64,000 bases of DNA from Arthrobotrys musiformis. Its lineage: Eukaryota > Ascomycota > Orbiliomycetes > Orbiliales > Orbiliaceae. Made by a program: the position numbers and the translations under genes. Of this stretch, positions 24,286 through 34,722 are shown in pieces; position 1 is the first letter of the stretch, and each line of letters starts with the position of its first letter. The notes under the pieces were generated by a model, which made no database searches, was not told the origin of the DNA, and saw only the letters and a program-made list of their open reading frames with translations. Location of the stretch: NCBI GenBank assembly GCA_036971715.1, contig JAVHJL010000009.1, positions 62,001 through 126,000 on the forward strand, in the 5' to 3' direction.

Positions 24286-24883
24286 TCTTCGCTTTTTGGA
24301 TAATTTGCTTCAAAACCCGCATAATCCCGCGTTGACACCAATCCATATAATTTCATGGTCGATGTGGCGCTTACTCGAAACAGAAACGGAGGGATTGAAC
24401 CTACATGCTTATACCATGTCGATCAAGAGATCACTCGATTGTAATTTTTATCCTGTTTGCTTCTTTGTATTATATGATGCACCTTCTTAATATTTACACT
24501 GGATGCTACGCCTAATAACTTGTCCTTATCTTTTACGTTTTATTGAAAGTCTATCGTAATCCAATGCGGATTCATGCGGAAATTGGGGTGTGTTCAGTAA
24601 TGTCATCATTATTCGCTATGTATTGTATGTATATACATGTATTGTATAAGTATAATTAGGTAATTCCCATAAGAAAATCCGAAACTCCGTTCTAGAAATC
24701 GCTAAAATGCAATGATTTAAAGAGAAAGAACAAAGCAAAATGAGAAAAGAGGCTGTCAAAAGAAAAGAAAGGCGCTGGTGAAAGGCTTCAATTTTGACTC
24801 ATATAGGTGGGTATCTATCTGTCATAAATATCATGAAATTTCATAAATTCGAATATTCGCTTCGTAAGTCGTATTTTCTTTCA
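23850..24883. other. Convergent intergenic region SUR2 / CBM48-like gene
   Basis: These are the 3' flanks of two convergent genes. A 30-nt T-run lies at 24255-24284, and AT-rich sequence with ATGTATATACATGTAT near 24628 follows. No gene is supported. Confidence 0.7.
24255..24284. repeat. Poly(T) run of about 30 nt
   Basis: This is an uninterrupted T homopolymer on the plus strand about 400 nt past the SUR2 stop. It is one of several 25-30-nt T-runs in this window. Exact length is uncertain in any assembly. Confidence 0.9.
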
Positions 24884-26737
24884 TTAATAGTAGGAATGAT
24901 GTTGAGTAGTTGACAGACGTCTGCAGAGGTACTCCTTCTCTCGTCTGAGATCCTCGACCTCACGTCGGAGATAGTTGAGCTCTGCAAGGTAATCCTGATA
25001 TTCTTCAGAGGTAGATTCGGATCCGATTTCAACGTAGTCGAACCGACCCCATGATGATCGAATGAGCGATCGCAATCTCGCTTCTGCTTGTTCTTCCATA
25101 GATTCAATAGCAATGACGGCTTCAGCCTCGGGCCTTACTGGCATTGGAGCGTGAACTTGCAGGCTTGGGGATAGGCGTCTAGATTTGAACCCAGTTTCCG
25201 ATGGCCATGATCGATCAAGAAACGAGGCTTGGCCAGGATACATATCGTCTTGAGGCTCCTCGAAACGAGTGGCGCACGAAACGTCGCTGAAGCGTGTGCT
25301 CCTCGAATTCCGAGAAGATCTCGACTTCCTAGCTGCGGTGCGATACCAATTTTCCATATCTGCAAGATCATCAACTCGCACGGTGTCAAGGCCGCTATAT
25401 GCGTATTTGCCACTAAGCTGGAGTTTGGATGCCATCATAGCAGCTACCATGTTCTCTTCGTCATCATCGGTTTCAATCTCAATATCGCTGTCAAAGGATT
25501 GCATTGGGCTGCTGGAAATGCTGCTGTTGTCGTCAACTGGGCTGGGTGACGATTCTACCGAAAACTCGCTCTGCGTCAAGGATGGGCTGTCTGAAATCGT
25601 GGTGCTCGCGACAGAAAGCGGTCGAGAAATTGAGGATGCCATTTTGCGGGACCTAACCGCATTGTACGCCTGGTCTTGAGCCTCGAGGATTTCTTGTTCC
25701 TCGTCCTCAATGAGCGAAGATTGAGAAGATCGACAGGATGCCATGTTGATACCAAGACCAGTGCATTGTGCCTGGCGCCTCGAGGCAGTTGATGAAGAAC
25801 GAGACAATTCTCCGGAATGAAACGATCTGTCGAAGCCCTGTGGGATAGGATTGCTGATTACAGGAAATCCAGATCGAGGTTTTGATGAGGTAGAATTGAT
25901 AAGATTTGAGATTGATGGAATGCTGGGGGTTTTGAGGTGGAATCCGCGTTTCTTTCCCGCGTCTGATGGACTATATGTCTGTTCTCCGAGTTCACGAACG
26001 CTGTTAGACCTGCTGAACCCGAACCCGAAACTTCTCTTGGAGCGCAAATTTAGCTTTCCGGAATACGGTGTGCCAACAGATGTTGGCGAAACCGCGCTGT
26101 TGAGCCCAGAAGATGGTGTCAAGGATGGGACGGCGGAAGTTGGGCTAGTTTGGGTTTGCTTCGACCCGTTCGGAATCACAACAGTTGGTCTCTGAGGAGC
26201 ATTGGGCCTCATAGAAGCCGAAGCTGGCTTCTCAAAGGTCGTGTGCTCGTCGTTGTTGAAATTGAACGGGTGTGCACCCTGGCTTTGTCGCTTTTTGCAG
26301 GCTGATAGTTCCCGGGCAAAGCTTTCCGTGGTAGAAAGCTCTGGGCTGCCGGCAATCACCTTCTGACCTGCGGCGACCTGGAAGGGGACATTGAAGACGC
26401 TGCAGATTGTTCCGCTGCGAGGGTCAACAACACGTTCCGCCACTGTGGGATCAGGCATCTGAATATGGCCGTTGATGACAAAGTAATAGGTGTATCTCCC
26501 TCCCATTTTAAGGCCATCAATTGATGCTCCGGCACCATATTTGGCAGAGCCAAGGCAGACCTTCCAAGTTCCAGAGTTTGGTTTGTAGCCTCTACCCATA
26601 AGGAGCGGTGCTGAGAAGTTATCCCAAGAGCCAACCAAATGCACGGTAGCGGTGTCGCTCGGTGTCTTGATGCTGAAGACAACGATCGCCCTGTCGCTAG
26701 GCAGGCTAGCTGCGAATTGTGTAGCGTATTGGGCCAT
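24884..26737 (-). CDS. Protein with N-terminal CBM48/AMPK-like domain, disordered middle and C-terminal coiled coil
   Basis: A single exon of 617 residues. Residues about 15-105 read like a glycogen-binding (CBM48/AMPK-beta E-set) domain of a type common in Pezizomycotina: HLVGSWDNFS, then TWKVCLG, then GLKMGGRYTYYFVING. It is followed by a His/Asn-poor proline region ending VFNVP. Residues about 140-540 are Ser/Pro-rich and probably disordered, with an acidic patch (IETDDDEENMVAAMMASKL) near 425. The last ~60 residues (EYQDYLAELNYLRREVED and on) form a probable coiled coil. No catalytic residues are seen. Binding of carbohydrate or a kinase partner is possible by domain analogy only. The start ATG fits the conserved N terminus. 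Confidence 0.82.
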   Translation of the reverse strand: MAQYATQFAASLPSDRAIVVFSIKTPSDTATVHLVGSWDNFSAPLLMGRGYKPNSGTWKVCLGSAKYGAGASIDGLKMGGRYTYYFVINGHIQMPDPTVAERVVDPRSGTICSVFNVPFQVAAGQKVIAGSPELSTTESFARELSACKKRQSQGAHPFNFNNDEHTTFEKPASASMRPNAPQRPTVVIPNGSKQTQTSPTSAVPSLTPSSGLNSAVSPTSVGTPYSGKLNLRSKRSFGFGFSRSNSVRELGEQTYSPSDAGKKRGFHLKTPSIPSISNLINSTSSKPRSGFPVISNPIPQGFDRSFHSGELSRSSSTASRRQAQCTGLGINMASCRSSQSSLIEDEEQEILEAQDQAYNAVRSRKMASSISRPLSVASTTISDSPSLTQSEFSVESSPSPVDDNSSISSSPMQSFDSDIEIETDDDEENMVAAMMASKLQLSGKYAYSGLDTVRVDDLADMENWYRTAARKSRSSRNSRSTRFSDVSCATRFEEPQDDMYPGQASFLDRSWPSETGFKSRRLSPSLQVHAPMPVRPEAEAVIAIESMEEQAEARLRSLIRSSWGRFDYVEIGSESTSEEYQDYLAELNYLRREVEDLRREKEYLCRRLSTTQHHSYY

Positions 26738-27938
26738 TGGGTTTTATGGTAATAAGAAGTGGCAACTTAGATTGTTGCTTGGCCCCAGATAAATGTTTGA
26801 GGATGATCGTCAGCCTATGTTAGACGGAGATATTGAGGTAAATTAAATATTAGAAGGTTGGGTAGTAGGTAGTGCGAATGGCGCAGCAAAACTATAGACT
26901 ATGGGATATGATAGTGATTCTGGCGATGATAGTGATGGTTCTGCGATCCAGATTGATGTGGCTGCGATGCAGAAAGTAAGCGTTTCATCGAGGGGAGATA
27001 TCTCGAGACCTTTATAGTTGGTGAAGTCTGAAACGGATTCCTGACAAGATGTTTGAGCAGCGGATGCATCTGCCGGAGTAGAGAGATATAATGGCTTTCG
27101 CCCGTCCATGGATGTCATCGTATGGAAGGCGGCGATGTGAAAGGAAGGAACCAAAACAGTGAATGGCGAGACGAGACGAGGATGGTGGATACTGACATGA
27201 CGAGGGAGTATGAGCTGTCATGATAGATCCCCATCATCGTCTGCCTCCTTATCATGCAGGGAGAGCTACCCCGGCCCCTCATCGCGAAGTTACACATGCG
27301 GGGGCAGAGCAATAAGGATGTCATTTTTTGTGAAGAGCAAAGTTATTTAGAAGGTGAACTTCAGCTATCTGGAGTTGAGGTTGACAGGCCAGAACAACAA
27401 TGTGAAACGAGAAAGTTCGCTAAAGGCTTGGGGTTGGGCCGGTTTCATGACGAAAATAGCACTCCCAGCCTGCCGAACACAAGGCTATTGTCAACATGTT
27501 ATTTTCCGAAGGGGAAGGCGTAATTGTGCTTCGTTTCAGAAACTTCCAAACTTCGGCTCGAGGCCTTGATGAAGATTAGATGATGGGACCAAGTATCATG
27601 ATCCGAGGGATTTTGGAACAACTTCCAATAAAAAAAGGGAACAAGCAATGGTAACAACGGAATTTAGTTTGCCCACTTCTTAGGAGCTTGTGAGAGTATT
27701 CGATGTCCGACTGGCTTCAAGTTCCTTGGGCATCTATACGTCCCCAAGTACACGTACATACTTACATACATACGTGCGTACCTAGGTTATGCGCATGTGT
27801 AAGTATTAGTTGTGATCCCTTCTTCAATTTCAATAAATGAAAGTAAATAACGAGGACGATGACAACGAAAATAACGGTAAAATAAGGACAATGACAATAA
27901 TAAGAAAAAATCAAAATCCCTACTCATTATGCTTGTTC
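26738..27938. other. Intergenic, upstream of CBM48-like gene
   Basis: This is the presumed promoter and 5' UTR of the minus-strand CBM48-like gene. Overlapping minus-strand open frames of 70-103 codons (about 26843-27324) lack family similarity or introns that join them. Motifs of the ACGTACATAC / TACCTAGG kind occur at about 27751-27787. Confidence 0.6.
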
Positions 27939-28232
27939 TTAGTCTATGTCGTCTGGGGCTGGTTCTTGGAGAGCACCGGGGCGTATTCGGTTTGGGGTAT
28001 CCATATCCCGATTGTAACTTCGAACACACTCTTTCAAAGCCAGGCTGGTGGCTGCAAGCCGGCAGGTGTAGCCGTGAGAAGTCGTGGTGAGGGGGCAATC
28101 GTAGCCTGGTCTTGTGGACATGTATGCATCTTGGGCTTCGCCTTCGGCTGTTTCAACATCAAGCAGGGGCAACTCGGAAGTTTCAACATCACCAAGGCGA
28201 TATTCGTTGCGAAGAGATGCTGCAGCCGCCAT
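27939..28232 (-). CDS. Doubtful small ORF, 97 codons, unknown function
   Basis: I do not recognise this. The open frame begins MAAAASLRNEYRLGD, runs through DVETSELPLLDVETAEGEAQ (a near-duplicated DVET segment), and ends with a Pro/Asp-rich tail PAPDDID. Three cysteines occur, spaced 13 and 11 residues apart. There is no signal peptide or membrane segment. It is the only frame in a 2.8-kb gap with protein-like composition. A perfect 15-bp inverted repeat has one arm 3 nt upstream of the ATG and the other inside the ORF. It may be a real small gene or chance. No homology is claimed. Confidence 0.3.
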   Translation of the reverse strand: MAAAASLRNEYRLGDVETSELPLLDVETAEGEAQDAYMSTRPGYDCPLTTTSHGYTCRLAATSLALKECVRSYNRDMDTPNRIRPGALQEPAPDDID

Positions 28233-28250
28233 CGAGTTGAAACAGCCGAA
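28143..28250. repeat. 15-bp perfect inverted repeat with 78-nt spacer
   Basis: TTCGGCTGTTTCAAC at 28143-28157 and its exact reverse complement GTTGAAACAGCCGAA at 28236-28250. TTTCAACATC is also directly repeated at 28151-28160 and 28181-28190, a 30-bp offset. The spacer includes the ATG of the doubtful ORF at 28232. In a minus-strand transcript the arms could pair around the start codon. Confidence 0.85.
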
Positions 28251-29536
28251 TAGCTAGACAAGCGCTTGTTTTTTTCGAAATCTCGTGGCTGGACCAATAT
28301 CTAGATCTAGTGGGACGGCAGGTGTTATTTACTGGCTAGTTATGGCTGGTAAATGGACCGGACCCACCTGGGTACTGAGGAAGGCGTCGACAATCATTTA
28401 ATCACTCAATGGTGAAGTTTTCCTCGGGTTAAGCTAGCTGGGGTGTATGCCGGCCTCAAGATGTGAAACGTAGCTTCCTGCAGGAAAGAAACATCCGTAG
28501 AAGATACCTTCGAATCGATAACGATTGCAGTTCTTCCAGCATCTGAAACGTAAGTACGATGAGGGAGGTGCAGAATCGAATCTATCCGACAAAAGAGCTC
28601 CCAGAAACAGGCAAGACGTACCTCGATATGCCTACTCTGCCCTCGCTTCCTCTTGCGATTGCGATTGCGAGCATCCAAGGTGGAAGGATGGATGTATAGG
28701 TATTTACATTATATAAAAACTATCTCCGGCTCCGCCGCCCCGCCCAAGTCTTCCTGACTTCTAGCTTCAGATCTAGCTTGCCTCTTACCTTGTGGCTAGA
28801 CCGGCCTCCCTAAAATTTTTATAAAGGAGCTACTTCATATCCAGGTAGTTTTTCCCGCTGACTTATTTTCCATTCCACATACTTGGAGCCATCTAGAGTA
28901 CATGTATGTATGTTAATTACCTAAGTACCTAGGTAGACTACCTGGGGGTTACTTTGTTCTGGTATAAGGTACGGAGTAATGGATCACCAAAACATGTTGA
29001 AGGCTTTGCGGTGTTCTGTGTTGTGTTGCCGTTCTGCTGGGCAATCCACAACACAAAAATGTTCAAGTGGCTTCCACCCCCCTTTCACACCCAACCTCCT
29101 CGCCATCGACTTTCCACTGCCTGCTCCTCTCACCATCATCCAATCAAACGGCCTGTTATCAGCTCCATTCTTTAGACTTCTGGAATATTGTTTAATGTGA
29201 CAATACCTGACTATCGACGGTCGTTTTAACCTTCGCCACTTGATTTTGTATCTGTAAACGTCCTTTTTTTTTTTTTTTTTTTTTTTTTTTCCCTTTCTCT
29301 CCCTCGCCTGCTGAAAGTGACCAACTCGTAACTTCCGCTTCGACCACTCCCGATTGATCCCAAGGCTACTCCCACCCTATTCCGTCGAACCGAACAACTA
29401 TCGTTTCTGCATGTCGCTGTGATCGAAGAGGTGAAGGGGCAAAAAATTGAAGACGAGGGCGAAGGAATAGCCGAAGAGCGGGCGTTCTTTGGCTTGCTAT
29501 TTTATCGGAGTCTTGAGGTCTCAAGTGCATCGTCTG
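28233..29536. other. Intergenic, upstream of membrane-protein gene
   Basis: Contains motif-rich sequence TTACCTAAGTACCTAGGTAG (about 28917-28936), a 27-nt T-run at 29264-29290, and pyrimidine-rich sequence before the next gene. No supportable gene was found. An upstream exon carrying a signal peptide for the next gene cannot be excluded. Confidence 0.55.
29264..29290. repeat. Poly(T) run of about 27 nt
   Basis: T homopolymer on the plus strand about 250 nt upstream of the membrane-protein start. The location fits a nucleosome-depleted promoter element. Confidence 0.9.
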
Positions 29537-30898
29537 ATGCCACCACCACCATCTGTGGAGATGGCCCGACAGATGAGGCGGGAGGCCGATACACTGCCGA
29601 AAGGTCGGGACCAGGCTGAGCCGGAGAATGATGAAACAAGTCTAGAAAGATTCCTCGACGATTTTGATTTACAGCACGGCGGGGATGTCGCTGGCGGCAT
29701 CGACAGAACCGATAATCCCCGAAATCCTGAAGACGGGCCTCCAACACGAGGTCCAAACGACCACCGGTTTCCCAACGGCCCTGGGTGGCCTCCGGACTCC
29801 GAGACCGTTCCATACCCATATGCTACCCCATCTAGGTCCTTTAATTCAATCCTACCAAACCCTTCACGAACCCCACTTCCAAATGTCTGCACACTTGCAG
29901 GTGGTATCACAACAATCTGTATCACCGACCAGTATGGCTCGACAGTAACCACGACAATCGCCAACCCCACGGATACCTCTCCTCCAGACCTAATATCAGA
30001 AACCACCAGTGATCTATCTTATACGACAATTACAGCCGACAACACCGGAACAGTAACAGACACGGCCACTATTGTCATATCCGGCCAAGCCACGAGGGTT
30101 ATATTCCCACAACATGACAAGACCGGTCCTCCACCACCGCCAAGCCCCCCGCGAGACAACCGCAGAATGAAAGATATCCTGCTAGGGGTCTTCCTTGGTG
30201 CAGGATTGGTTCTATTATTTGTTGCATGCTTATTTGGGTATCGGGCGTATAAGCGGAAGAAACGAAACCGAGGTCTTGCAAATGACGACACACCAGCCGA
30301 TTCGGAGCAACCGCAGCAGACTACCCCTGAGATGCAAGTAACGGGTGTTGCTGTTACAATGCCCTCGATGGCAGATGCCCCAAACCCTATTGCCCCACCA
30401 CCGCCGTTCATTGCCGAGCATGAGCCCATAGGACCGCCGGAGGGTCCACAGATTGTCCTATCCTCTGGCCATATGCCACCCTCTCCTATCATTATTAACC
30501 CATTTTCCGATCCCACATATAACTCTTCGTCTGGAATCGAGGACTATGTGGCATCTAATGGTATACCATTGGGTAGAGAACCAGAGAACCCATTTCTACA
30601 TCCAGACGACCGGTCATTGAACATACTCGAGCACCGGCGGCCAAACTCGGCAGGTGACTTCCCGCCAGAGTATACTACCGTGGACGGTGACCCGATCGAC
30701 TCCTCAGGTCACAGAGTCCGCGAAGAGCGATTCCCGTTTGGAGACGAGGCGTTAAGTTTACGGGCCGAGAGCGATGCTGGCTCCATTCACAATAGAGTGG
30801 CCACAGAAACCATTCCTGACTATCAATACGATGATCCGAATGGCGTTGCTGACGGGTTTCGGTATAACCCTTCCGTTTCGGGACAGCCATCCCGATAA
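29537..30898 (+). CDS. Single-pass membrane protein with Thr/Ser-rich ectodomain, unknown function
   Basis: 453 residues from the first in-frame ATG (MPPPPSVEMARQ). The open frame extends upstream to about 29471 without another ATG. Residues about 1-205 are Pro/Thr/Ser-rich with TTITADNTGTVTDTATIVIS and a CxxxxxxxxxC segment (VCTLAGGITTICITD). They are followed by a Pro-rich spacer. A hydrophobic helix at about 212-233 (ILLGVFLGAGLVLLFVACLF) is followed by a stop-transfer cluster YKRKKRNRG. The ~210-residue cytoplasmic tail is Pro/acidic. This layout resembles fungal Mid2/WSC-like surface proteins. No clear signal peptide is visible, so the true N terminus may include an upstream exon. Confidence 0.75.
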   Translation: MPPPPSVEMARQMRREADTLPKGRDQAEPENDETSLERFLDDFDLQHGGDVAGGIDRTDNPRNPEDGPPTRGPNDHRFPNGPGWPPDSETVPYPYATPSRSFNSILPNPSRTPLPNVCTLAGGITTICITDQYGSTVTTTIANPTDTSPPDLISETTSDLSYTTITADNTGTVTDTATIVISGQATRVIFPQHDKTGPPPPPSPPRDNRRMKDILLGVFLGAGLVLLFVACLFGYRAYKRKKRNRGLANDDTPADSEQPQQTTPEMQVTGVAVTMPSMADAPNPIAPPPPFIAEHEPIGPPEGPQIVLSSGHMPPSPIIINPFSDPTYNSSSGIEDYVASNGIPLGREPENPFLHPDDRSLNILEHRRPNSAGDFPPEYTTVDGDPIDSSGHRVREERFPFGDEALSLRAESDAGSIHNRVATETIPDYQYDDPNGVADGFRYNPSVSGQPSR

Positions 30899-32281
30899 AG
30901 TTTCCCCCATTTCCCTATTTCTGAGCTTGCTTTTGATTCTAGATTTTGTCCGAAGATTCGGCAGCCACCAGAGTCCACCTACTTTGGATGTTAATGATAT
31001 TTTGGGTCCGTTGTACGATTAATCGATTCTTTTGGTTTTTGTTTAGGACTGGCGCAAATTTTGGGCGGTGGGTGTTTATCTTGTTTTAAGAACCAGGCAC
31101 TCTGCCGCTTTACCTATCTCCTTGAGTATTCATTCCTAGAATTTCTCTGTCTTCGTCTTATTTTGCTTTGTGGGATTATATGTATGTGCATGCGCGGGCG
31201 ATATTTTCATGGAAAGCGAGAAGAGGAAAAAAAAATCTTTTGGTAGTGTTAATGTTGACTCGGTTCCTCGGAGGGGAAGAAAGGGAAGAGGAAGAGGAAG
31301 AGGAAGGATGAAAAGGATGTTTGTATTTTACATGGAAATTATGTTGCCCTTTTTTCTCTCTGTCTGTTTTGAAAAAAGCTCTCGGTCCTGTCATCTGAGT
31401 TTGACTGTATGTATGTATATATACCCAAATGCTTGCGCGATATCGAGATTTCATGTTTGATTACCGCTTCAGTCCTTACTTGTTTCCTACTTGGGTACTT
31501 AAGTAGGTACTTACAATAATATACTACGATCAGGATAGCATGCCAACTATATCCGCATAGACAACGGGCAAAGGTGGTCCTCGGTCCTGGGCGCCTGCGC
31601 TGCCGGGCTTGGCTATCGGCCAAGGTCTCGGCTGTGATGCAACAGCAATAATTTGGCACAGCGAACACCAAGAATGCCCAGGCCATGATGGTGGGATGGG
31701 ATACTTACATAGTATGTATGTACTTACCTATGGACTGACATACACTGAAGTAAGTAAGTAAGTAAGTAAGTGTGTATGTACGGGTCAGAGGTGTGTTAAA
31801 AGGGCAATCAATGGTCCTCAGGCCTATCTTCCGCTTCGCTATCGTCTATCCCTCTTACTTACCTGCTTACTTGCCCGACCCGTCCTCCAAAATTTAAACT
31901 GGGGCCTTTTCGGTTGTTGTTCCTGCAATATTTCATCCGCTCGCTCGCTCACTCCCGCCGCAAGGTTAGTGGTAAATCTTGATTCCCGTCGGCGCGTGAA
32001 GCCATAAAACCCTCCCTTCTCCTCCCCCTAAGACTCCACTTCCTGTAACATTCCCCCGTAGGCTCCGAGCAACAATTTCCAATGTCGCGTAAAAAAGATC
32101 TCAAATAAAGACAGCTCCAGCTGCTGGCCCAGAAATTATAATAATCCCATTTCCCTAAGCTTCTTCTAACCAGGCAGCTTGGACAGGAACCGAACCGATA
32201 GACTGCCGTCGCGGGACACGTACTGACTCTGTCCGTAGAGAATCGCTGTGACCAAAGCAAACCGACCGCACCCTTTCTTGG
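30899..32281. other. Intergenic, upstream of universal stress protein gene
   Basis: 3' flank of the membrane-protein gene and promoter of the next gene. It contains a GGAAGA repeat (31275-31307), TACTTAAGTAGGTACTTAC (31497-31515), and an (AAGT)n microsatellite at 31748-31772. No gene is supported. Confidence 0.65.
31748..31772. repeat. (AAGT)n microsatellite
   Basis: About six AAGT units in a region already rich in ACTTAC/GTAAGT sequence. It lies roughly 510 nt upstream of the universal stress protein start. Confidence 0.85.
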
Positions 32282-34021
32282 ATGTCTTCACCTCCTCCCC
32301 CTCCTCCCCCTCCTCCTCCTGCCGAATTTCCCCCTCGCGACCCGACCAACTCCACCGATAGCAGCGACACCGGGTCGTTCCTGTCGCAGAAAAGCGTACG
32401 ACCCCCCAATGATGCCCGACGGCCTTCAGCGATTGCATTTGCGGAACCGGATGAGCCTCGTCGACCTTCAATCCAATTCAAGCGAGATGCGCCCAATGGG
32501 AAGCCCAACAGTGTGGGGAGTGGACCTTCCAGCTCGAGCCTGGGAGCGGAAAACCGGTCAATTCGAAAGCGATCGCTAAGCTCCCCGCCCCCTCCGCCGT
32601 AAGTAGTGTCTCTTTCGTCGTTTCGATTCGGTTTCTTGCCTGTTTCCCTTTCCCTCATACATCTACTATACTTTATCCGTATTTCTATACGAACCGTTGC
32701 TGTTGTTTGGCTGTCTCATCCTTCCCGCTTGCGTGTTGGAGGTTTGATCCACCATCTCTTCTGTCCCTCTTCATCATCCCCTCCCTCCCCCTCCGCCGCC
32801 CCCACCCTCCGTATTCTATACAACCCCAGGTCCATGCTCCAAGGCCCCAGCACGCAGAACTTGTTACACTTTCCACCCTACCGCTATCGTCGTTGCAGCG
32901 GAGAAGTCTCCCGCAAAGAATCTGCTCCAGCCGACTCCTGCATTCGTCTTCCATTTTACAACCGACCTGTTTTTTTTTAACTTCTGCTGCTGCTTGTTCG
33001 TTATCCCGCAAACTTATGGTAGTCGCAAATGAGCTCACCACCAAAATGGCCGTCGCCCCGTCCCCCGAAAACAGGACATTTATCAAAAGAGTCGGCTTTG
33101 ACACATTTAGCAACAAGGATGCCACGGATTTCGCCTTAACACTAAAATCCAAGCACAAGGATTACAAATTTGGTAGGGGGTCAAGGACGTTTCTATGCGG
33201 AACGGACCAGAATGACTACTCCACTATCGCCTTGGAATGGCTTCTCGAAGAATTAGTAGACGACAACGATGAGATTGTCTGCCTTCGAGTAATCGATAAG
33301 GATTCCAAGATGGCAGCTACGGACAGCACAACCCAGGAAAAGCTTTACCGTTTGGAGGCAGAAAAGCTTCTCCAAACGATTATAAGTAAGAATGACGAAG
33401 ACAAAGCATTGTCTATAGTGCTTGAGTTCTGCGTCGGGAAAGTCCACGACACTTTTCAGCGAATGGTATGCGATATAACCCCCCGCAGAGACATGTATGA
33501 GAATCGAAACCTGAAAATACTGTATATAGATCAATCTTTACGAGCCGATCATGTTGATAGTTGGCACCCGAGGCCGGTCATTAGGCGGCTTCCAAGGCTT
33601 GCTTCCGGGATCTGTTTCCAAATACTGCCTTCAACACTCGCCGGTACCTGTGATCGTCGTCCGGCCGAACGAAAAAAGGGAGAGGAAAAAGCGGAAGCGT
33701 CAAGATAACCCTGCTCGCAGGACATACATGGATATCATGAGCAAGACACCTCAGTTATCAACGATTGATATGATGCACTCCAACAGCAGTCATAGCCGGA
33801 TATCCGCTGATACAACTCCCAGTACGACGCCGGCGCCTCGCGAATCGGCGACATCTATTTCGGAGGCGTCTACGGGCCCTATTAGTGGGAAGAATAGTAA
33901 AGATTCCGCTGGCGACCAGACACCGTCGTTAATCGACAAGGTCTCGGACTTGAAGATTACGGCTAATGTCGAGTCCCCGGATACAAGCGGGGGTAATGAG
34001 ACCTCCCAGGAAAAAAGATAG
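32282..34021 (+). CDS. Universal stress protein (USP) domain protein
   Basis: A cytosolic USP-family protein, a likely ATP-binding alpha/beta sensor. Exon 1 (32282-32598) encodes a Pro-rich, Arg/Ser-rich disordered region (MSSPPPP, then RRPSIQFKRD). Exon 3 is 33530-34021, after a 64-nt intron with GTATGC donor. Exon 2 ends at 33465. Its start is uncertain: acceptor AACAG before 33075 gives an in-frame join (399 residues). Alternative acceptors at about 32829, 32841 and 32900 could add exons. The core is clear: VGFDTFSNKDATDFALTL, then SRTFLCGTDQNDYS, then ALEWLLEELVDD, then LIVGTRGRSLGGFQGLLPGS, then CLQHSPVPVIVVRP. The last two contain the GxxGx9G(S) nucleotide-binding pattern. The C-terminal ~110 residues are Ser/Thr-rich and disordered. 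Confidence 0.88.
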
Positions 34022-34722
34022 TGGGCGTTATTTCTGAAGCGAAGGTCCATTTAACACCGGCATCCCCCCCCCTCCTCCTTCTCCTTCTCCTTCTCCTTCT
34101 CCTTCTCTTTCTCTTTCTCTTTCTCTCTGTATTTGCGGTGCCGTTGTTGCGAAACCATAAAGGTTTACCTGATCGAAAGTATAGTTACAGTCAGCGAAGA
34201 CTTACAGGATTTGCGCCTAATAGATCTTCGAATTATTCTTATCAAGTTGGGTGGGTAGTGGAAGCTGGTTTGCCAGACAAGTGGTATGCATCGAAGGATC
34301 AAGCTAGAATTCCGCGGGCTCATAACTCAGTAGATTTCCTTCTTATCGTTTTAAATTTTCCCTTTACCTATCTCGCACTCGTCCCTCTTGCCATGTTCAA
34401 TAATGTAATCTACTATCCTTATTCTTCTTCTTATTATTCCATGATCGGTTCCATTTATTGCTGCGTGCGTACGGCCTCGGCGGGACGAATTATACTGGGG
34501 CGAAGCTAGGAGAGGGGCCAAGCGTTGGCTGATTCATGGTAGTCAAACGTGTCGTTTAAATAAGGCATGTTGCGCAAACCATTAATTCCCGTCCCCTATA
34601 TAATAAAAAGTACATCCTTTAAAATACAGAGAGCACTTCCCTCACCATCATCCCATCATCGCATCACCATTATCGGCAGTCCCAGCTCTTTATTTTCCCG
34701 AATAGCCCCTCCCACAAAATCC
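34022..34722. other. Intergenic USP / RER1
   Basis: Both genes are on the plus strand. A (CTTCTC)n/(TTTCTC)n pyrimidine tract spans about 34070-34128, just past the USP stop. Nothing else stands out. Confidence 0.65.

Noticed and set aside
26843..27324. Several minus-strand frames of 70-103 codons upstream of the CBM48-like gene
   Set aside because: They overlap one another, cannot be joined by good splice signals into a family-like protein, and are more likely 5' UTR or promoter.
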